A stretch of DNA of 64,000 nucleotides from CAISIP01 sp965278985 (GCA_965278985.1 OZ257131.1:5332001-5396000); one strand, 5' to 3'; shown: positions 50,449 through 57,771, counted from the first letter of the stretch. Translations and numbers: made by a program. The notes: generated by a model not told the origin, from the sequence alone.

Positions 50449-51597
50449 ATGGCAACAACTGGCCGCACCCGCCTAGAGCCCGGTGAGCACGGTTACGAAA
50501 TCCGAGGCGGCGAGTTTCAGGGGAAGATTCTTACGCTCGGATCGACAGATTCCATGGACGTCATAGTTGGCGACGCACAATTCACCGACTGTGAGTTTCG
50601 AATGAAGCACGTGGCGAAGATAGATTTCAATTTCGACGCCACGTGCGTTCGCTGCGATTTCCACCTTCCCAAACGAGTGTCAAACCGATGGATGGACCGT
50701 CCTGTACTTGAAAACTGCAGATTCCACGGGCACTTTGTAGGGTTCGACTTTGGGCCAAAGTTTTTGGACAAAGGCGTCCTTGGACCAAGCACAGGACGTC
50801 TGCGGAACTGCGATTTCACGGATGCACGGCTTCACCTCTGTGCCTTCTACAGCACGACGCTGGCGGAGCACTCTTGGCCCGACTGGCCACATGTGTACTT
50901 GGACTACTCAGAAGGAGCCGACTGGGCGCACAGACTCGGCGACTCTGTCGTCCCTGAGCGGATGCAGATCATCCTAAGGCTGCAGCCCAAGGATGCAGTT
51001 GAGGAGACCTCGGTACGCTCTCGATGCATCATTGCCTTGTATTTACCTGAATTTGAACAAGATCCGGAAGGACTTTGGCCTCTTATTCAAGATGTGCCAC
51101 AGATATGGTTTCCCGGAAAGAGTCGGAAGCCTCGGGCAAGCCCGGATCACGTCTTGGCCGTAAGAACCCAGCAAAGACAAGCTGCCGAGAGACTGACCCA
51201 CGATAGGGATCGCTTAGCGCCATTCAACTTGATGTATCGGTGCTGGCTGCTGGAATGCAAAGATGCTGAGACATTCCAGGGGATCGAACTGGTTTTTGAC
51301 AGCTCCTATCTCCAGTCGAAAGTGCCGGAAGCGCCGGCGAAGGTGCGGTTGGTGTTGAAAGAGGGAAAGGCATCATTGCGCAAGTCGAGTGGATCCGAGC
51401 CAGTGATGGGTTCGGTTGACAAGTTTCTTGTGACGAGTGCGCTGCTTGAAGGCCAAACCGCAGTGCTTAAACCTCATCGGAAGGAGCGAGGCCAATTCGT
51501 CGTCGACTTCTCGGAATGCGAGTTGCTCGATCCCCTTGGAGCAAGAATGGAAGTTTCTCGTTTGCGCGACTATGTGCAGCGATACTGGGCCACATAG
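50449..51597 (+). CDS. Cassette 7: large soluble hypothetical protein
   Basis: At 382 residues this is by far the longest cassette gene. The N-terminal part (about 20-160) has repeated short Asp/Phe/Cys turns (FTDCEFRMKHVAKIDFNFD, NCRFHG, NCDFTDARLHLCAFYSTT), which suggests a right-handed beta-helix of pentapeptide-repeat type, an inference. A mixed alpha/beta part follows with LWPLIQDVPQIWFPGKSR. The C-terminus holds FVVDFSECELLDPLGARME. Base composition is lower in GC. It ends 57 bp before attC7. No family recognised. Confidence 0.72.
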   Translation: MATTGRTRLEPGEHGYEIRGGEFQGKILTLGSTDSMDVIVGDAQFTDCEFRMKHVAKIDFNFDATCVRCDFHLPKRVSNRWMDRPVLENCRFHGHFVGFDFGPKFLDKGVLGPSTGRLRNCDFTDARLHLCAFYSTTLAEHSWPDWPHVYLDYSEGADWAHRLGDSVVPERMQIILRLQPKDAVEETSVRSRCIIALYLPEFEQDPEGLWPLIQDVPQIWFPGKSRKPRASPDHVLAVRTQQRQAAERLTHDRDRLAPFNLMYRCWLLECKDAETFQGIELVFDSSYLQSKVPEAPAKVRLVLKEGKASLRKSSGSEPVMGSVDKFLVTSALLEGQTAVLKPHRKERGQFVVDFSECELLDPLGARMEVSRLRDYVQRYWAT

Positions 51598-51653
51598 GGG
51601 ATGTCAATGGCAGGGGACATCGAGAACTGGATCACTCCTGCCGGGGTACCGCG

Positions 51654-51710
51654 GTCTAACTGGTCGGCCAAGTCGGACGCCTGCGGCGCCGCTTGCCTTC
51701 GCCGTTAACC
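51654..51710 (+). repeat. attC7 (57 bp, subtype with GCGGCGCCGC)
   Basis: Starts GTCTAAC, ends GTTAACC (one departure from GTTRRRY). Related centres are found in attC12 and attC20. Confidence 0.85.
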
Positions 51711-51713
51711 ATC

Positions 51714-51954
51714 ATGCTCATCGAAGGACGCGAGTACAGAGTGGTGATTGCGACGGATGCAGGTCGGGACGCGATGCAGTGGGAGTGCTACCTTCTTGAC
51801 GGCAACGATGAAAAGCTGGTCTTCGAGATTGTTCGGTTCGATGGGAGGAAGGAGTGGTCATTTTCTTCAACACGTTGAGGCCGTTCCACTGGCAGTGGTC
51901 GAGTACGCTGTCCAGCACGCTCGGGCGAACCTCGGTCCATTCTTCAATGGTTAA
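51714..51954 (+). pseudogene. Cassette 8: small hypothetical protein, frameshifted
   Basis: From ATG 51714 the product MLIEGREYRVVIATDAGRDA to DGRKEWSFSSTR stops at 51878 (54 residues). A second frame continues as HFLQHVEAVPLAVVEYAVQH ARANLG-like sequence up to TAA 51952-51954 at the attC8 edge. The two parts together would give the normal ~80-residue product. One indel near 51,850-51,865 explains the break. Alternatively the short form is real. Confidence 0.5.
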
Positions 51955-52006
51955 CAGGTCTTTCCATCGGACCGCCTTCGGCGTCCGCTGAAATTCGGCG
52001 TTGGGC
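51949..52006 (+). repeat. attC8 (58 bp)
   Basis: Starts GGTTAAC, ends GTTGGGC; otherwise nearly the same as attC2. Confidence 0.88.
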
Positions 52007-52024
52007 AGCCAAGAGGGGCTTGTG

Positions 52025-52345
52025 ATGTACTCACCATCAACCCTCATCCATTTGGAGCGGCCGTGGACTGACGCGACCGGAGTCGATCCGGCTGTCCTCC
52101 ATGCGGCATTTCTCATGGGTCTTAGGTATCCAGGTGAGTATTGGGTTGAGTTGGCTGTGAAATGGGCTGAACTGGACTTCCCAGTGACCGACGAGGCGAT
52201 CGACGAGTTGAAACGGATCGCTGCCAGTTCGCCCAAGAGATTTCCTCAGCGACTTCGTCACCGTGCCGCGGCATTACTTCGTCGCGCCGGTGCTGGCGTT
52301 GCTGCCCAACAGGTCGCTCCAGCGGACGGCTTCGCCGCCCGCTGA
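52025..52345 (+). CDS. Cassette 9: small soluble hypothetical protein with attC-encoded tail
   Basis: This protein is 106 residues from ATG 52025 with AGAGGGG at 52012-52018. Helical (LHAAFLMGLRYPGEYWVELA, DEAIDELKRIAASSP). Its last residues QQVAPADGFAAR come from attC9 and are identical to the tail of the unrelated cassette 14 protein. No family recognised. Confidence 0.65.
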   Translation: MYSPSTLIHLERPWTDATGVDPAVLHAAFLMGLRYPGEYWVELAVKWAELDFPVTDEAIDELKRIAASSPKRFPQRLRHRAAALLRRAGAGVAAQQVAPADGFAAR

Positions 52346-52360
52346 GCTAGAACGTTATGC
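52304..52360 (+). repeat. attC9 (57 bp)
   Basis: Starts GCCCAAC, ends GTTATGC. Same centre as attC4. It is fully inside the reading frame of cassette 9 up to the stop at 52345. Confidence 0.88.
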
Positions 52361-52383
52361 AATACCACCGAGAGGCGTGAGGT

Positions 52384-52656
52384 ATGGAGTTTGAGTGGGA
52401 CCCGCCGAAGGCTGCAGCCAATGTACGCAAACATGGCGTGACGTTTGACGAGGCTGCGACGGTGTTTCTCGATGAACTTGCAGTGTCCGGTGCTGATCCT
52501 GATCATTCCGTGGGCGAGGCTTGGTACATCACGTTTGGCGCATCGAGTTTGGGTCGGTTGCTTGCGGTCTCACACACGCACCGCTCAGGTGCAATACGCA
52601 TCATCAGTGCACGGCGCGTTACGCGCGCTGAAAGGAAGATTTATGAAGAAGGCTGA
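52384..52656 (+). CDS. brnT: Cassette 10a: BrnT family toxin
   Basis: This 90-residue protein reads MEFEWDPPKAAANVRKHGVT with FDEAATVFLD, and ends RIISARRVTRAERKIYEEG: the BrnT pattern (RelE-like ribonuclease fold). AGAGG lies upstream at 52370-52374. The antitoxin start lies inside its 3' end (14-bp overlap). Intact; expected to inhibit translation by mRNA cleavage. Confidence 0.88.
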   Translation: MEFEWDPPKAAANVRKHGVTFDEAATVFLDELAVSGADPDHSVGEAWYITFGASSLGRLLAVSHTHRSGAIRIISARRVTRAERKIYEEG

Positions 52657-52894
52657 AGCAGAAATGCGCGCAGAGTACAAGCGTTCCGACTTTGTGAAGT
52701 TGGAGCGCGGGAAGTTCTTCAAGGAAGCGTCGAAGGGAACATCTGTGGCTCTAATTGAGCCCAAGCTGGCGAAGGCGTTTCCTACATCGGAAGCGGTCAA
52801 CGAAGCACTTCGCGGCTTGCTCGCGCTGGCAGACGAAGCAGCCCGCATAACAGGTCGCTCAAAGCGGACCACCCGCAAGCGGGCGGCCGTTTAG
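52643..52894 (+). CDS. Cassette 10b: BrnA-like antitoxin
   Basis: This protein is 83 residues from ATG 52643, preceded by AAGGAAG within brnT. It shows DFVKLERGKFFKEASKGTS and an MNT-like FPTSEAVNEALRGLLAL helix pair, as in antitoxins accompanying BrnT. The C-terminal basic tail (RSKRTTRKRAAV) overlaps attC10. Symbol withheld because the family assignment rests on position and general pattern. Confidence 0.72.
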   Translation: MKKAEAEMRAEYKRSDFVKLERGKFFKEASKGTSVALIEPKLAKAFPTSEAVNEALRGLLALADEAARITGRSKRTTRKRAAV

Positions 52895-52908
52895 CGACGG
52901 CGTTGTAC
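52845..52908 (+). repeat. attC10 (64 bp)
   Basis: Starts GCATAAC, ends GTTGTAC (one mismatch to GTTRRRY). Centre ACCACCCGCAAGCGGGCGG differs from neighbours. Confidence 0.8.
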
Positions 52909-52941
52909 GAAGAAGCCCGAAACATGCGAGGTGCAGCAGCG

Positions 52942-53178
52942 ATGAACAAAGTGACTGGGTCCGCGTCGCGGCTGGTGCGCGATGTGGATCACTTTGCTGG
53001 GGGTGCTTTGGTTGGCACTCGGGCACTCGGCGAGCGTGACGGGCGTGACATGAAGAAGCTGGGCTCTGCAGGGCAACGAGAAATCCGGGGTCAAGGCCTC
53101 AGCGAGCACGGCGCATCGTGTGCGCACAACAAGTCGGCCCATCGGACCGCCTGCGGCGCCCGCTGGCCTTTGCGTTAA
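52942..53178 (+). CDS. Cassette 11: doubtful small reading frame
   Basis: A 78-residue frame from ATG 52942 (an ATG at 52924 is an alternative). Composition is Gly/Arg/Ala rich with no recognisable fold, and the last 15 residues derive from attC11. The cassette is only 272 bp. It may carry no protein gene. Confidence 0.3.
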   Translation: MNKVTGSASRLVRDVDHFAGGALVGTRALGERDGRDMKKLGSAGQREIRGQGLSEHGASCAHNKSAHRTACGARWPLR

Positions 53179-53180
53179 GT
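53124..53180 (+). repeat. attC11 (57 bp)
   Basis: Starts GCACAAC, ends GTTAAGT; centre CGGACCGCCTGCGGCGCCCG. Confidence 0.87.
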
Positions 53181-53182
53181 CT

Positions 53183-53608
53183 ATGGACCTCGGCTCGCTT
53201 GGCTCTGCTGTCATGCTCGTTAGCAACGTAGCTATTCTGGTTCTGTGGTTTGTGAATAGACCCGGGAAATGCTCGCAGTGCGACACAAGACTGCTTCGAG
53301 CTGGTGGCTACTGTCAAAGCTGTGGCGCATCACCTCGGGGTAAAAGACCTAATGTTGGACGGGAGAGTGGAGTACGCGCGAAACAGCTAAAGGTCTTCTG
53401 GGCATTCTTGGCGGCAACGCTGCTGATCCTGTGGTTTCAACTACATGCGCCGGTTTCCTCGGGCACTAAGGCCGTCGTTGGGGTCGGTGGATTAGTCGCC
53501 TGTATGACTGTGGCCCTACTCATCTTGCGTGCGGGCGCAAAATGCCAAGCGTGTGGCTTCATAAGTGACGGGGCCTTCTGCGTGTCCTGCGGAAACAAAA
53601 AAGACTAG
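53183..53608 (+). CDS. Cassette 12: double zinc-ribbon membrane protein
   Basis: This protein is 141 residues from ATG 53183. One hydrophobic segment at about 8-24, then CSQCDTRLLRAGGYCQSCG (first ribbon, four Cys). Two more segments follow (about 70-86 and 94-112), then CQACGFISDGAFCVSCG (second ribbon). The arrangement places both ribbons on the same side of the membrane. Function unknown. Confidence 0.72.
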   Translation: MDLGSLGSAVMLVSNVAILVLWFVNRPGKCSQCDTRLLRAGGYCQSCGASPRGKRPNVGRESGVRAKQLKVFWAFLAATLLILWFQLHAPVSSGTKAVVGVGGLVACMTVALLILRAGAKCQACGFISDGAFCVSCGNKKD

Positions 53609-53629
53609 TGCTGCATCTATGCGTTTCGG

Positions 53630-53686
53630 ACTTAACAGGTCAACCAAGGCGGACGCCTGCGGCGCCGCTTGTCTCCGGCGTTAAGC
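53630..53686 (+). repeat. attC12 (57 bp)
   Basis: Starts ACTTAAC, ends GTTAAGC; same subtype as attC7 and attC20. Confidence 0.9.
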
Positions 53687-53693
53687 GACAGAG

Positions 53694-54005
53694 ATGCAAC
53701 TCGAACCACCGACTTTGAATCGACCGCTGTATTTGCGCGATTGGTCCGCGCTCTGGTTCGCGCTGGCGAGTGGCGCTTGTGCGTGGCTTTGGCACAGGCC
53801 TTCGGGTTTACCTGGGATATTGGTGTCTGTTGTCATTGGAGGGCCTGTCTTCTGGCTTGTTCTCGGCCCTGGGCTTCACCGTGTTTATCACCATCGTTCA
53901 CTGGTGGTGAGGGCCCTATCTCCATTTGTCGCCGTTGCGGTGCTGGTTATTGTCATGCGGTATGTCGTCCCTGCAGTAAGCGCCTATGTCGGACGAATCG
54001 CTTAA
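53694..54005 (+). CDS. Cassette 13: membrane protein (copy of cassette 6)
   Basis: This 103-residue protein starts MQLEPPTLNRPLYLRDWSAL. It is the diverged duplicate of cassette 6 (same cassette length, 371 bp). Substitutions are mostly conservative (V/A, V/I, H/R, H/Y), which suggests both were under selection for some time. Three hydrophobic segments. Confidence 0.72.
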   Translation: MQLEPPTLNRPLYLRDWSALWFALASGACAWLWHRPSGLPGILVSVVIGGPVFWLVLGPGLHRVYHHRSLVVRALSPFVAVAVLVIVMRYVVPAVSAYVGRIA

Positions 54006-54057
54006 CAGGCAACTGCATCCGACCGCCTTCGGCGTCGGCTGAGCGGCGGCGTTGAAC
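54000..54057 (+). repeat. attC13 (58 bp)
   Basis: Starts GCTTAAC, ends GTTGAAC. Shares GCATCCGACCGCCTTCGGCG and the following arm with attC19, attC23 and attC33. Confidence 0.9.
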
Positions 54058-54060
54058 AGC

Positions 54061-54519
54061 ATGAAAACCGCCCAGCAATTTCGGAACGGGGTTGACTTCC
54101 CGAACGAAGGATTTGTTCAGCTCGCGCTTGACCGCCATTTCGCAGAGTTGGGATTTACTGAAGACTGCGGGTCCCGTGCGGATATCGATCTACGGAACCC
54201 GCGCGCTGGGATTCGGTGGGTTGTAGAGGCGAAGGGAGACACGAAGCAGAACGCTGGTCTCGATTTCAAGACTTGTCTTGGACAGCTCCTTCTGCGGATG
54301 TCGGACGCAGATGCACATTACGGAATCGCAGTCCCAGATGTCCCGCGGTTCCAAGCCTTGTGTGCCAGCTTCCCTGAACGTTTGCGCGTTAGCCTCAACA
54401 TTCATTGGCTATTGGTCGACGCAGACGCGCGGGTTCATGTCGTGCCGCCAGGTGAATCGTTGAAAGTGCGGCCTACTGTTCAACAGGTCGCTCCAGCGGA
54501 CGGCTTCGCCGCCCGCTGA
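54061..54519 (+). CDS. Cassette 14: soluble hypothetical protein, possible nuclease-like fold
   Basis: This protein is 152 residues from ATG 54061. The sequence SRADIDLRNPRAGIRW followed by VVEAKGDTK recalls the D...ExK metal site of PD-(D/E)XK nucleases; this is a weak pattern match. LGQLLLRMSDADAHYGIAVP would fit the following helix-strand of that fold. The last residues QQVAPADGFAAR are encoded by attC14. Confidence 0.65.
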   Translation: MKTAQQFRNGVDFPNEGFVQLALDRHFAELGFTEDCGSRADIDLRNPRAGIRWVVEAKGDTKQNAGLDFKTCLGQLLLRMSDADAHYGIAVPDVPRFQALCASFPERLRVSLNIHWLLVDADARVHVVPPGESLKVRPTVQQVAPADGFAAR

Positions 54520-54534
54520 GCTTTGGCGTTAGAA
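54478..54534 (+). repeat. attC14 (57 bp)
   Basis: Starts GTTCAAC, ends GTTAGAA. Same subtype as attC4 and attC9. Confidence 0.88.
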
Positions 54535-54539
54535 CTCAG

Positions 54540-54962
54540 ATGCGAGCGCTTCTGCCAAACTTTCTCATCGCCGCCGCCGCTTTGGCGGGCTGCAGCGCGG
54601 AAGATCCCGCAATTACTGAGACACGTGCCAAGTTGGTCGGCACGTGGCTTGAGGAGTCCGATCCCGGAAGCTTGAGCGCCCGGCGAGTGCTCTCGCTCAA
54701 GGCTGATGGGAAGTTCACCGACGAAATCTCCGTACGGGGCAGCTCCCCTGAACGCCGAGAACTGGCGGGAGAGTGGTCGTACGACGGCTTGAATCTCAAA
54801 CGCCGCTATCTTCAGGAGAATGGGCGCCAGTTTTCCGGTGGCGGCATGCGCTACGCAACCTTCCCGCTGAAGGCTGTGACACAGTCCGAGCTTGTACTCG
54901 AGGACAACATCCAGAAGCGCCAGGCTAAGTACCGGCGCGTTGAGAAGGCGGGCGGCGGGTGA
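54540..54962 (+). CDS. Cassette 15: lipoprotein
   Basis: This protein is 140 residues from ATG 54540, six bases after the attC core. Signal MRALLPNFLIAAAALAGCSA with the lipobox LAGC (Cys18). The mature part (LVGTWLEESDPGS, SLKADGKFTDEISV, GEWSYDGLNLKRRY) has a lipocalin-like WxE plus beta-strand pattern common in small secreted proteins that start LVGTW. Function unknown. Confidence 0.75.
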   Translation: MRALLPNFLIAAAALAGCSAEDPAITETRAKLVGTWLEESDPGSLSARRVLSLKADGKFTDEISVRGSSPERRELAGEWSYDGLNLKRRYLQENGRQFSGGGMRYATFPLKAVTQSELVLEDNIQKRQAKYRRVEKAGGG

Positions 54963-54969
54963 ATCTGAG

Positions 54970-55059
54970 TTCTAACAAGTCGTTCGACACGGACGCCCAG
55001 GTACTTCCGCGCGCTTCGCGCCCGCGCCTCCCGGTCGCCGGTCAACTCCGACGTTAAAG
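54970..55059 (+). repeat. attC15 (90 bp, long subtype)
   Basis: Starts TTCTAAC, ends GTTAAAG. The central region CTTCCGCGCGCTTCGCGC is longer than in the 57-bp sites. Confidence 0.75.
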
Positions 55060-55064
55060 CGCAC

Positions 55065-55325
55065 ATGCCGACCATCACAGTTTCGTGCGTTGGGCTGACC
55101 GAATCGGAAGGCCCGTCTGCTGCTATCGATGTGCGAGACGAGTTCTCGCATCGGCCATGGCAGACGAATGTGTCTTGCCGGTGGGAGAGTGGCGTCTTGC
55201 GGTTGACTGCTACCAACGATTTCGACTCAAGCGGTCAGGCACTGCTGGATGAATTTTGGGACGCCGTATTGGCTTGCTCCAGCCCGGTGAACCCGGTTCA
55301 CTTCGATGTTGAGGTTGTCGCATGA
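55065..55325 (+). CDS. Cassette 16: small soluble protein (copy of cassette 25)
   Basis: This 86-residue protein reads MPTITVSCVGLTESEGPSAA, with a beta-rich pattern (WQTNVSCRWESGVLRLTAT) and a helical C-terminal half. Cassette length 351 bp, identical to cassette 25. Here the gene ends with TGA at 55323-55325 before attC16; the copy has lost this stop. Confidence 0.7.
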   Translation: MPTITVSCVGLTESEGPSAAIDVRDEFSHRPWQTNVSCRWESGVLRLTATNDFDSSGQALLDEFWDAVLACSSPVNPVHFDVEVVA

Positions 55326-55341
55326 GCTACTGGTGCTTGCG

Positions 55342-55410
55342 CTTTAACCCTGCAGTCAAGCGGACTTGCGCCAGCTACGCTGGCTGGTCCGCTTACTTGG
55401 AACGTTAGAT
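55342..55410 (+). repeat. attC16 (69 bp)
   Basis: Starts CTTTAAC, ends GTTAGAT. The central arms GCCAGCTACGCTGGC form a strong hairpin, and AAGCGGAC pairs with GTCCGCTT. Confidence 0.85.
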
Positions 55411-55810
55411 GCCAATGGACCCTCGCGCGCGCCTTGCACTTCTAGCTGTGCCAGCAGCACTGGCTGTATGTCTCGGCTGGTTCTTTTATCAGCCAACAGT
55501 GCTCGTGTGGGACGCACCTTTTTTTGCAGTCGTGGTCATGGCGGGGGCGTGCTGGCTTTTCTGGTTTGTCATCCTCATGCCAATTTGGCTTCCGGCGCTG
55601 GTGCCCAATTCAATGCCTAGGTTTGCGCGTGCGATGCATCTGGTTTGCGGCGTGTTGTTACTTTTGCCGCTGCTACCTCTGACTGCGTTTTTGCTCTTCG
55701 GAAGCACAACCAAGTCAATCACGATCGGTGCTTCTGCGGCAGCAGTCTTCGGCGCTTGGCATCTAACATTGCGCTCCATCCGACCGCCTGCGGCGTCGGC
55801 TGAGCGCTAG
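55409..55810 (+). CDS. Cassette 17: four-helix membrane protein (copy of cassette 1)
   Basis: This 133-residue protein is nearly identical to cassette 1 across the whole 408-bp unit. Differences are few point changes, three of which alter amino acids. The start ATG again overlaps the core site (GTTAGATG). Lying 7 kb from the first copy, it is a recent cassette duplication. Confidence 0.75.
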   Translation: MPMDPRARLALLAVPAALAVCLGWFFYQPTVLVWDAPFFAVVVMAGACWLFWFVILMPIWLPALVPNSMPRFARAMHLVCGVLLLLPLLPLTAFLLFGSTTKSITIGASAAAVFGAWHLTLRSIRPPAASAER

Positions 55811-55818
55811 CGTTATCC
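55761..55818 (+). repeat. attC17 (58 bp)
   Basis: Starts ATCTAAC, ends GTTATCC. Identical to attC1 up to the last bases of the core. Confidence 0.9.
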
Positions 55819-55833
55819 GCTTGATCCCTACTC

Positions 55834-56028
55834 ATGATTACCAAGGCGATTCACTTTGTCGGGGCGGTGTTGGCCATGGGTTTTACGTGGTTCCTCGTCC
55901 TATTTGCTGTACTCGACTGGCTGGCACCAGATTTACTAATTGATGGCCGGGGTGTTGTTCTCGCAGTTGCCTGCTTCTCGCTCGCGATCTGTGCAGCCTG
56001 GGGGTTGTTTGTTCAGCCGAGGTCATAG
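55834..56028 (+). CDS. Cassette 18: small two-helix membrane protein
   Basis: This protein is 64 residues from ATG 55834. Hydrophobic segments FVGAVLAMGFTWFLVLFAVL (about 8-27) and GVVLAVACFSLAICAAWGL (40-58). Unknown function. Confidence 0.6.
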   Translation: MITKAIHFVGAVLAMGFTWFLVLFAVLDWLAPDLLIDGRGVVLAVACFSLAICAAWGLFVQPRS

Positions 56029-56056
56029 TGTTCGTTGTCTACAACGCGAAAGCTAT

Positions 56057-56113
56057 GGATAACAAGTCTTCGCAGCGGGCGCCTAGCGGCGCCGCTGAAA
56101 TCCAACGTTAAAC
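56057..56113 (+). repeat. attC18 (57 bp)
   Basis: Starts GGATAAC, ends GTTAAAC. Centre GCGGGCGCCTAGCGGCGCCGC, shared with attC28. Confidence 0.85.
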
Positions 56114-56132
56114 CGTAGACAGAGGTGCTCGG

Positions 56133-56474
56133 ATGGAACTGCGCTCGCCCAAAGCCATTTCAATCGCGCTGCTGCTCCTTGCCGTCGCGTTCGTTGCATG
56201 GCAGTTTGCAGACGGTGGAATCGTCTAGGCAAGAGCAATAATCCAAGCCAAGAAGAGTGCGGAGGCCGGTGGAAACTCCACGCACGTTGTTGCCTATCGA
56301 GCGAGATACGAAAGTGACAAGAGTACCTATTGGCTCCTTGTGTCCGGCAGTCGTGGAACGGAGTTCCTTAAGGTACTTGTCAAATATGGTCCGAGTGGCG
56401 AACAGTCCGAATTGGAGGTGCTGGGCTACCGGTTTAACAAGCCGCTGCATCCGACCGCCTTCGGCGTCGGCTGA
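56133..56474 (+). pseudogene. Cassette 19: exported or anchored protein broken by an amber codon
   Basis: From ATG 56133 the product starts MELRSPKAISIALLLLAVAF, a signal or anchor, and meets TAG at 56226-56228 after 31 residues. The same frame continues sensibly as ARAIIQAKKSAEAGGNSTHV, YESDKSTYWLLVSGS and FLKVLVKYGPSGEQ, and stops at 56474 inside attC19. A single base change would explain the break; without it the protein would have 113 residues. Confidence 0.65.
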
Positions 56475-56489
56475 GCGGCGGCGTTAAAC
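56432..56489 (+). repeat. attC19 (58 bp)
   Basis: Starts GTTTAAC, ends GTTAAAC. Same subtype as attC13. Confidence 0.9.
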
Positions 56490-56493
56490 CGCA

Positions 56494-56907
56494 ATGAGCC
56501 GCTACTACTGGGCCGGGGGCCTCACGTTCGAAGAAGGTGTACTTCGCGTGCGCTTGAGAGAATTGCTCGAAGGTCCCGAAGATAGCTTGATCGGGAGGCC
56601 GCTTCAGGTGCTTTCCGGATCGCCAACCTTCGAAGTTCTCATTGAGCAGGTTGGGAATTTTCAGGTTCGACCAGAGCCCATGGGCGCACTGTCGGCGAAT
56701 GCGGATCGGCTGCACGAGTTTCTTTTTCGCGAGGTTGGCACTGAGTTTCAGGCGCAGCATGAGTGGGGTGCGAAAACCATGGCGATCCCCCGGCTGCGGC
56801 GGGAAGCAGCCGTGATGCACTATGTCGTCTACGCAGAAAACTATGTTGTTGATGTATTGGCAAGCCACGAGCCTGTCGTCATCGAACTTAAAAATGCAGC
56901 GGCTTAA
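56494..56907 (+). CDS. Cassette 20: soluble hypothetical protein
   Basis: This protein is 137 residues from ATG 56494. MSRYYWAGGLTFEEGVLRVR opens an alpha/beta protein without membrane segments, with an aromatic-rich C-terminal strand region (MHYVVYAENYVVDVLASHEP). TAA lies in attC20. Not recognised. Confidence 0.68.
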   Translation: MSRYYWAGGLTFEEGVLRVRLRELLEGPEDSLIGRPLQVLSGSPTFEVLIEQVGNFQVRPEPMGALSANADRLHEFLFREVGTEFQAQHEWGAKTMAIPRLRREAAVMHYVVYAENYVVDVLASHEPVVIELKNAAA

Positions 56908-56958
56908 CTGGTCAACCAAGGCGGATGCCTGCGGCGCCGCTTGTCTTCGGCGTTAGGT
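56902..56958 (+). repeat. attC20 (57 bp)
   Basis: Starts GCTTAAC, ends GTTAGGT. Close to attC12. Confidence 0.9.
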
Positions 56959-56963
56959 CCCAC

Positions 56964-57394
56964 ATGAAGCGCCTCTGCATTGCGCTTGTCGGACTGCCTC
57001 TTTTGGCGATGGTTACCTTTGCAGTGCTCGGCTGCGTTGGTCCCGCGAAGTGCACGACGGGGAATGGATAGCCGCTAGCTTGGTTGTTCCGGGCACGGTG
57101 CTCATTCTCTTCACTCCCCTCGCTCTCCTTCTCGAGGCCACGGTCTGGCTTCTTCTACGTTTTCGTCTCACCGCTGGGTGGCACTTCGTGCTGGCAGGAG
57201 CAGTCGTCGGCGCTGTGGGCACGTTGCCATTCATCTCACACGTTCTTGTCAATTCGTCGTTGCGCTGGAGCTATCGGCTATCGCAGTTTGCAGGGCTGTG
57301 GGCTCCTTCGGCTATAGCGGGTATCGTGTTGGGCGTGTTCTGGCTGGCTGCAGTTTGGCGTAATCGAGCATTCGCACGCAGAGTCCTGGCGTGA
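56964..57394 (+). pseudogene. Cassette 21: membrane protein, probably frameshifted
   Basis: A frame from ATG 56964 (MKRLCIALVGLPLLAMVTFA) gives one hydrophobic helix and stops at 57071 after 35 residues. An overlapping frame from GTG 57050 (HDGEWIAASLVVPGTVLILF) encodes 114 residues with three further helices to TGA 57394. A single indel near 57,040-57,060 would join them into one four-helix protein. The 114-residue frame may also be translated by itself. Confidence 0.5.
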
Positions 57395-57395
57395 A

Positions 57396-57473
57396 ACCTA
57401 ACCCCTCCATCGAGCGGACGCCCCAAAGGCCGCTTCGCGCCCTTTGGCCCGCCGCTCATGTCGAACGTTAAAC
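57396..57473 (+). repeat. attC21 (78 bp)
   Basis: Starts ACCTAAC, ends GTTAAAC. Centre CAAAGGCCGCTTCGCGCCCTTTG is a long stem. Related to attC24. Confidence 0.82.
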
Positions 57474-57479
57474 AACAAC

Positions 57480-57743
57480 ATGGCTGATCACGAGTCCCAG
57501 CCGGGTGCCAGCGGTGCTGACTTGGATGCAGCGGAGGCTGATAGTCTGAGGCGCCGATCAATCTATCTGTCCGTTGGCTGTCTCGCGATGTTCGTTGTGG
57601 AACTCGCTCTCATCTTGGGCGGCGCTGGCTTCGGGTATGTTTTGGTGGTCGGGCTTATGGGTGCGGGCGTCGCACTTGCAGATAGGGCCTATATTCAGGC
57701 GCAGGCACGCAAAAAGACTTTTAGTAAGAGTCGCCCTTTATGA
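57480..57743 (+). CDS. Cassette 22: two-helix membrane protein
   Basis: This protein is 87 residues from ATG 57480. An acidic, Ser/Ala-rich N-terminus (MADHESQPGASGADLDAAEA) precedes helices IYLSVGCLAMFVVELALILG and FGYVLVVGLMGAGVALADRA. A basic tail ends the protein. Unknown function. Confidence 0.65.
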   Translation: MADHESQPGASGADLDAAEADSLRRRSIYLSVGCLAMFVVELALILGGAGFGYVLVVGLMGAGVALADRAYIQAQARKKTFSKSRPL

Positions 57744-57771
57744 CCAAGTTCGATCACAAAACGTCGGAGTT

